From the NCBI GenBank assembly GCA_035380045.1, contig DAOSWM010000042.1, positions 1 to 28,457 of the forward strand: a DNA stretch of 28,457 nucleotides, written 5' to 3'. The DNA comes from DAOSWM01 sp035380045 (lineage in GTDB: Bacteria; Bacteroidota; Bacteroidia; Bacteroidales; Tenuifilaceae). Below the pieces are notes generated by a model, which saw only the letters and a program-made list of their open reading frames with translations, ran no database searches and was not told where the DNA came from. Of the stretch, positions 26,101 to 28,457 are shown one piece after another (position 1 is the stretch's first letter; every line of letters starts with the position of its first letter). A program made the position numbers and the translations under genes.

Positions 26101-26185
26101 GTACCTTACCAGAGCTTTAACAAGGGAAGAGTGGAACAACTATGTGGGCGAGGATATTGAGTATAAACCAAAATCCTGTAAATAG
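23126..26185 (+). CDS. nSTAND ATPase with TM helix, coiled coil and WD40-like repeats
   Basis: A 1019-residue signal-transducing ATPase. NPFPGLRPF (16-24) and FFGRE (32-36) open the nSTAND1-type NTPase. Walker A is GASGSGKSS (56-64), Walker B ILILVDQFEEL (151-161), and arginine sensor TMRSDFIG (200-207). LPILQHALMRTWDYW and ISHESLMRVWDKL (394-406) are the usual STAND helical-domain marks. A basic stretch RLQKRAIRRSR precedes one TM helix (501-523). Next is a 110-residue Gln/Glu/Lys/Ala coiled coil (524-637), then degenerate WD40-like blades from about 700; the clearest are LRGHNAKITGISFSSDGKYM and the DEHTSWVTSVAFTPD region. By the positive-inside rule the ATPase is cytosolic and the propeller periplasmic. 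It follows the TIR-like gene by 28 bp. Role: predicted switch of a conflict or envelope-signalling system. Confidence 0.92.
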   Translation: MDSTSGQNTTATRLQNPFPGLRPFHPKEAHLFFGREGQSDEILRNLSGNKFSAILGASGSGKSSLIYCGLLPILYGGFLHNGRSKWRIAISRPGSSPIQNLAQSIADAFAKSKDQKDIDADAFINQAVLRRSSDGISNVLNQYGVANDENILILVDQFEELFRYQYSGKEADALDKVDHFINLLVNIVKQQELPVYVVITMRSDFIGDCSPFQQFTRLINDSHYLIPRMTRDDFRKAITGPVAVGGGKISEQLVQLLLNEMGNNPDHLPILQHALMRTWDYWINHGDTNHPMGIVEYEAIGRLERALSNHANEAYDELSVEQKRVCEVVFKSLTEKGADNRGIRRPTSVKELAAIAESNSQEVINVAEVFRMRGRTFLTPAPHILLNEDSLIDISHESLMRVWDKLKVWVDDESSAVKMYLRLAESADMYSEGKTSLWGPPDLQLAINWREKQNPNLAWAVRYHPAFERTMVYLRTSEEEYIAEEENKIRLQKRAIRRSRIVALVLGTAGLIAIGLGILALIQRQDALKAQNEAVAAQKDAIKQKEEADVQRNIAQDKEKEALEQKELANKNFKEAEVARQNALRNLNEADRQRKIATQKSIEAQEQQKKAEENAQRALEEQKRAEQASLEAERRRMLSIAQSMAVKSQQLRVDTVLKGLLAYQGFVFNTEYEGTPYNPDVYKALYASVRYFKGSDFNVYKGHSSLVRTFLFQNGTLLSSGSDGKLLQWNLETKQNDTVMTNLQIVKKIIDLEGGIVGISNNGFFEFSLENKNLKEHSLSPLDIKDFFITEEGRFIMVFNQSISIADSYTQNGSEIYKSDVRINTTRYSKNLKTLFVALNDGKIIKISNPGSDNMEVKQLANIPESNWGEIAYFHERNLLAAGFGNFQGAVYLWNMKTGEQVNVLRGHNAKITGISFSSDGKYMATASYDGSVRLWHVDDLNTLPIVFDEHTSWVTSVAFTPDNKYIISGEKDGDIRKFPVDVNFLIEDYCQYLTRALTREEWNNYVGEDIEYKPKSCK

Positions 26186-26219
26186 AACAGGAGATTGCTT
26201 TGAAGTAAATATTACAAAA

Positions 26220-27251
26220 ATGACATACAGAATAAAGCAAATATTGTTGGGAACTTCATTGCTGCTTCTTGTATTTGGGCTTAAGGCTCAAAGTGACTGT
26301 TCGGAGCAGCTACGATTAGCTCAGAGTAGGTACGATGCAGGTTTGCTCGATGAAATACCGGGGATTCTCGAATCGTGTATGGCTAAGGGATTTACCAACG
26401 AGGAAAAGATTACTGCATACAAGTTGCTAATCCAAACTTACCTTTTCAGCGATATGCCCGAGATGGCCGATAAGGTTATGATGAATTTCCTGCGTGAATT
26501 CCCTTCGCAAACTACATCAACGAACGATACACAGGAGTTTGTAAACCTTTTTAAGACATACAGAACCGACCCGATAATGAAAATTGAAGCGAGTGTGGGG
26601 GGGATTTTAACTTTACCTTTTGTTAAGGAATTTTACGGGTTGGAAGATTTAAACAAGGTTTACCCTGAGTATTCATCAGGTGGATGGTTCGGTGCAGAGG
26701 TGAACTACATTGATAATCTTTTTGGTGATTTTGATGGTAGTTTTGGCCTTTCGTTTTCGTACATGCAGGTTGGCTACTGGAATATTCCTTTCGAATTTAC
26801 AGAAGTGTCGGCTACTTACAATAATATTTATTTTGGAGTTCCTTTAGCCTTGCGATACAATAAAAGGCTTTTAGGAATAGATTTCTTTGCAAAGGGAGGG
26901 TTTGAGCCTGTTTACTTGCTCTCCTCAAATATCGCTTTTACAAGAACAAGGGTTGGAGCTACAGATGATATTACCGGAACAGAAAGTGTTATCGATTTAC
27001 AACGAAAATTCGATATCAGACCAATGCTTGCAGTTGGTGCGAATGTTAAAATTGGGAATTTTAAATTATTAATAACATCTGGAGTTAAGTTTGGAACCAT
27101 AATGCCAACCGAAAGTAGTACCCGGTACAAAGGGTTGAATGAGGAAATGTATCAGAAATACTACTTTATTATGGATGATTATTTTATTAATCAGGCATTT
27201 ATTAATTTTTCGTACGTTTTCTCAATATATAACCCAAAGAAAATTCGCTAA
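26220..27251 (+). CDS. Secreted helical-repeat plus outer-membrane beta-barrel protein
   Basis: The ATG at 26220 is chosen because it gives a clean signal peptide (MTYRIKQILLGTSLLLLVFG, cleavage near LKA-Q, residue 24); the upstream in-frame ATG at 26142 overlaps the STAND gene and would bury it. The result is 343 residues. Mature residues about 25-115 form a TPR-like helical region (LDEIPGILESC, AYKLLIQTYLFSDMPEMADK, MNFLREFP), similar to repeats found near secretin-type or TonB-linked proteins. Residues about 120-343 are alternating strands (KIEASVGGILTLPF, GWFGAEVNYI, FGLSFSYMQVGYW, NIYFGVPLALRYN, AFINFSYVFSIYN) of a PorT-like outer-membrane barrel. It lies 34 bp after the STAND gene, with the next start 2 bp downstream, so it belongs to the cluster. 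Probably an envelope component or sensor. Confidence 0.82.
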   Translation: MTYRIKQILLGTSLLLLVFGLKAQSDCSEQLRLAQSRYDAGLLDEIPGILESCMAKGFTNEEKITAYKLLIQTYLFSDMPEMADKVMMNFLREFPSQTTSTNDTQEFVNLFKTYRTDPIMKIEASVGGILTLPFVKEFYGLEDLNKVYPEYSSGGWFGAEVNYIDNLFGDFDGSFGLSFSYMQVGYWNIPFEFTEVSATYNNIYFGVPLALRYNKRLLGIDFFAKGGFEPVYLLSSNIAFTRTRVGATDDITGTESVIDLQRKFDIRPMLAVGANVKIGNFKLLITSGVKFGTIMPTESSTRYKGLNEEMYQKYYFIMDDYFINQAFINFSYVFSIYNPKKIR

Positions 27252-27253
27252 CA

Positions 27254-28411
27254 ATGAAAAGAATTTGGTTAGTCATAATAGTAGTAGCAGCGTTATCATC
27301 GTGCGAGAAAAAAATATCTGAGTTTCAGTCGTCAAACTTTATAAAGTTTTTTGGTTCAGGCTCTTTGTCGAATGGATTCGATGTTAAAGAGCTACCAAAT
27401 GGATATTTAGCGGTTGGGTTTGATAACACATCCGATTTGGATAACCAATTTTTAGTGGTTAGAACCGATAAAGCAGGCAATACAATCTGGCAAAAAAGTT
27501 ATGGAACAGATTTTGCCGATGAGGCATATACGGTTCATGTTGATGGAGATAACTACTATGTGGGTGGCACAACAACTGACGATGATGGAATAGTAAGTTC
27601 CCATATTTTACATCTTAACTCACAGGGCGACTCATTGGGTTGCCTAGCCATATCTGGTGAAAATTATTCTTTGAAATTGAATAATTTCTGTGTTTCCGAG
27701 TCATCAATTGTGGTTGTTGGTGAAACCAATGAAAACTCGGCCATCCAATCCGATTACTTTATATCAAAGTACTCGTTCGAAGGAGCTCCTCAATGGCAAA
27801 AAGATGGTGTTTACGGAGCAGAGGGGAGTAGCCAGTCCTTCAAAAAAGTATTTGTTGATGGTGATAGGATTGTGGCCGTTGGAACAAATAATGGATGGAT
27901 AGGAAGTACCTTAACCCACATTTCAATTACCCCATTCAACCTTACAACTGGTGCACCCTTGTTCTTTTTTAATATGGAAACAACAGTTAGTCAGCAATTT
28001 GGCGATGCAATACTTCTAGGTGAAGGAGATATTGTGATTGCCTACAACCAGCTTGTTCAGGGTAAGTACGAGGCAAGATTAATTAGAATTTCGTTATCCG
28101 ATTACTCAACTGTTTGGCATGTTGAATCAGGGATTCCCTGTCAGGCAAAATCGTTAACTCTTGCCACTGATGGCACAATTATTTTAAGTGGTGAGCGCGA
28201 TGAGTTAATCTATATATTCAAATTTGATGATTCAGGAAACATAACCCTCTCAAGTCCAAGCGAAGAAACGGATGTGCTGCTAGGTAGCGTTGAAGCAGTA
28301 GTTTCCACATCGGATAATGGACTTGTTATTGTCGGTACCACTGCACCCGATTACGGAACCATGATGCAGCTGATTAAAACTGATTCTGAGCTATACCTTT
28401 TTAAACCTTAA
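27254..28411 (+). CDS. Lipoprotein with beta-propeller-like repeats
   Basis: A 385-residue exported lipoprotein. The signal MKRIWLVIIVVAALSS ends at Cys 17 in lipobox ALSS-C. The mature part repeats a four-strand pattern seen in quinoprotein/SBBP-like propellers: FDVKELPNGYLAVGFD, QFLVVRTDKAGNTIWQKSYG, EAYTVHVDGDNYYVGGTT, SSHILHLNSQGDSLG, KKVFVDGDRIVAVGTN, VVSTSDNGLVIVGTT and QLIKTD. The 'LVVRTDKAGNTIWQKSYG' type blade is common in secreted Bacteroidota proteins. There are no catalytic residues. It starts 2 bp after the barrel gene's stop, so translation is probably coupled; the pair may form an outer-membrane complex. Specific function unknown. Confidence 0.85.
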   Translation: MKRIWLVIIVVAALSSCEKKISEFQSSNFIKFFGSGSLSNGFDVKELPNGYLAVGFDNTSDLDNQFLVVRTDKAGNTIWQKSYGTDFADEAYTVHVDGDNYYVGGTTTDDDGIVSSHILHLNSQGDSLGCLAISGENYSLKLNNFCVSESSIVVVGETNENSAIQSDYFISKYSFEGAPQWQKDGVYGAEGSSQSFKKVFVDGDRIVAVGTNNGWIGSTLTHISITPFNLTTGAPLFFFNMETTVSQQFGDAILLGEGDIVIAYNQLVQGKYEARLIRISLSDYSTVWHVESGIPCQAKSLTLATDGTIILSGERDELIYIFKFDDSGNITLSSPSEETDVLLGSVEAVVSTSDNGLVIVGTTAPDYGTMMQLIKTDSELYLFKP

Positions 28412-28422
28412 GTTGTAAAGCC

Positions 28423-28457
28423 ATGAGAACGAAGAGATTTTTAACCCTGTTGATTTT
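28423..28457 (+). CDS. Start of another exported protein (cut by window end)
   Basis: The ATG at 28423 lies 11 bp after the lipoprotein stop and begins MRTKRFLTLLI, basic residues then a hydrophobic run typical of a signal peptide. Only 11 complete codons are visible. Spacing and strand suggest it continues the same operon beyond the window. Confidence 0.6.
   Translation, partial: MRTKRFLTLLI

Noticed and set aside
26142..26219. Longer N-terminus for the barrel protein overlapping the STAND gene by 44 bp
   Set aside because: It would place 26 non-signal residues before a clean signal peptide; the ATG at 26220 explains export.
1..28457. CRISPR arrays, insertion sequences, integrases or attachment sites
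   Set aside because: No regularly spaced repeats, transposase or integrase motifs, or flanking direct repeats were seen around the signalling cluster or elsewhere by eye.

Overview
The window looks like a chromosomal contig from the Bacteroidota, probably a Bacteroidales/Marinilabiliales-type anaerobe. The signs are A-rich leaders without Shine-Dalgarno motifs, several exact Bacteroidota-type promoters (TTTG, about 18 bases, TAnnTTTG), many lipoproteins and PorT-like outer-membrane barrels, a FISUMP-domain lipoprotein, and a two-subunit methylmalonyl-CoA mutase of the succinate/propionate pathway. One run of exactly 100 N (11512-11611) marks a scaffold join.

Bases 1-11511 are mostly housekeeping genes. 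In order: a FISUMP lipoprotein, SppA protease (-), FolK (+), uracil phosphoribosyltransferase (-), a propeller-type lipoprotein (+), RadC (-), ribosomal protein S20 behind a tRNA-Glu (-), then a minus-strand group mpl / GNAT acetyltransferase / small outer-membrane barrel. Next come a metallo-beta-lactamase-fold hydrolase (+), three small membrane proteins on the minus strand, and the C-terminal stub of an unidentified gene cut by the N gap. Strong inverted repeats act as terminators at 808-844, 5870-5896 and 15712-15753.

Bases 11612-15857 hold mutA-mutB (3 bp apart, one promoter, strong terminator). A queuosine-precursor (VUT/YhhQ) transporter follows behind its own consensus promoter.

Bases 16707-28457 are the unusual part. 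Six complete genes and the start of a seventh lie on the plus strand with gaps of only 2 to 34 bp: (1) a 12-TM nucleotide-transporter-like protein fused to HEAT-like repeats and a cyclic-nucleotide-binding-like domain; (2) a membrane sensor with an extracytoplasmic domain, HAMP, coiled coil and PP2C/SpoIIE phosphatase; (3) a soluble protein of three TIR/Rossmann-like domains; (4) an nSTAND ATPase with a transmembrane helix, a long coiled coil and WD40-like repeats; (5) a secreted helical-repeat plus outer-membrane barrel protein; (6) a propeller-like lipoprotein; (7) another exported protein, cut by the window end. TIR-like proteins paired with nSTAND ATPases are known from predicted conflict (immunity or programmed-death) systems. 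Here the pair sits with a phosphatase sensor, a transporter-derived sensor and envelope proteins, which suggests an envelope-spanning signalling or defence module. That functional reading is inference; the domain order and gene packing are seen directly.
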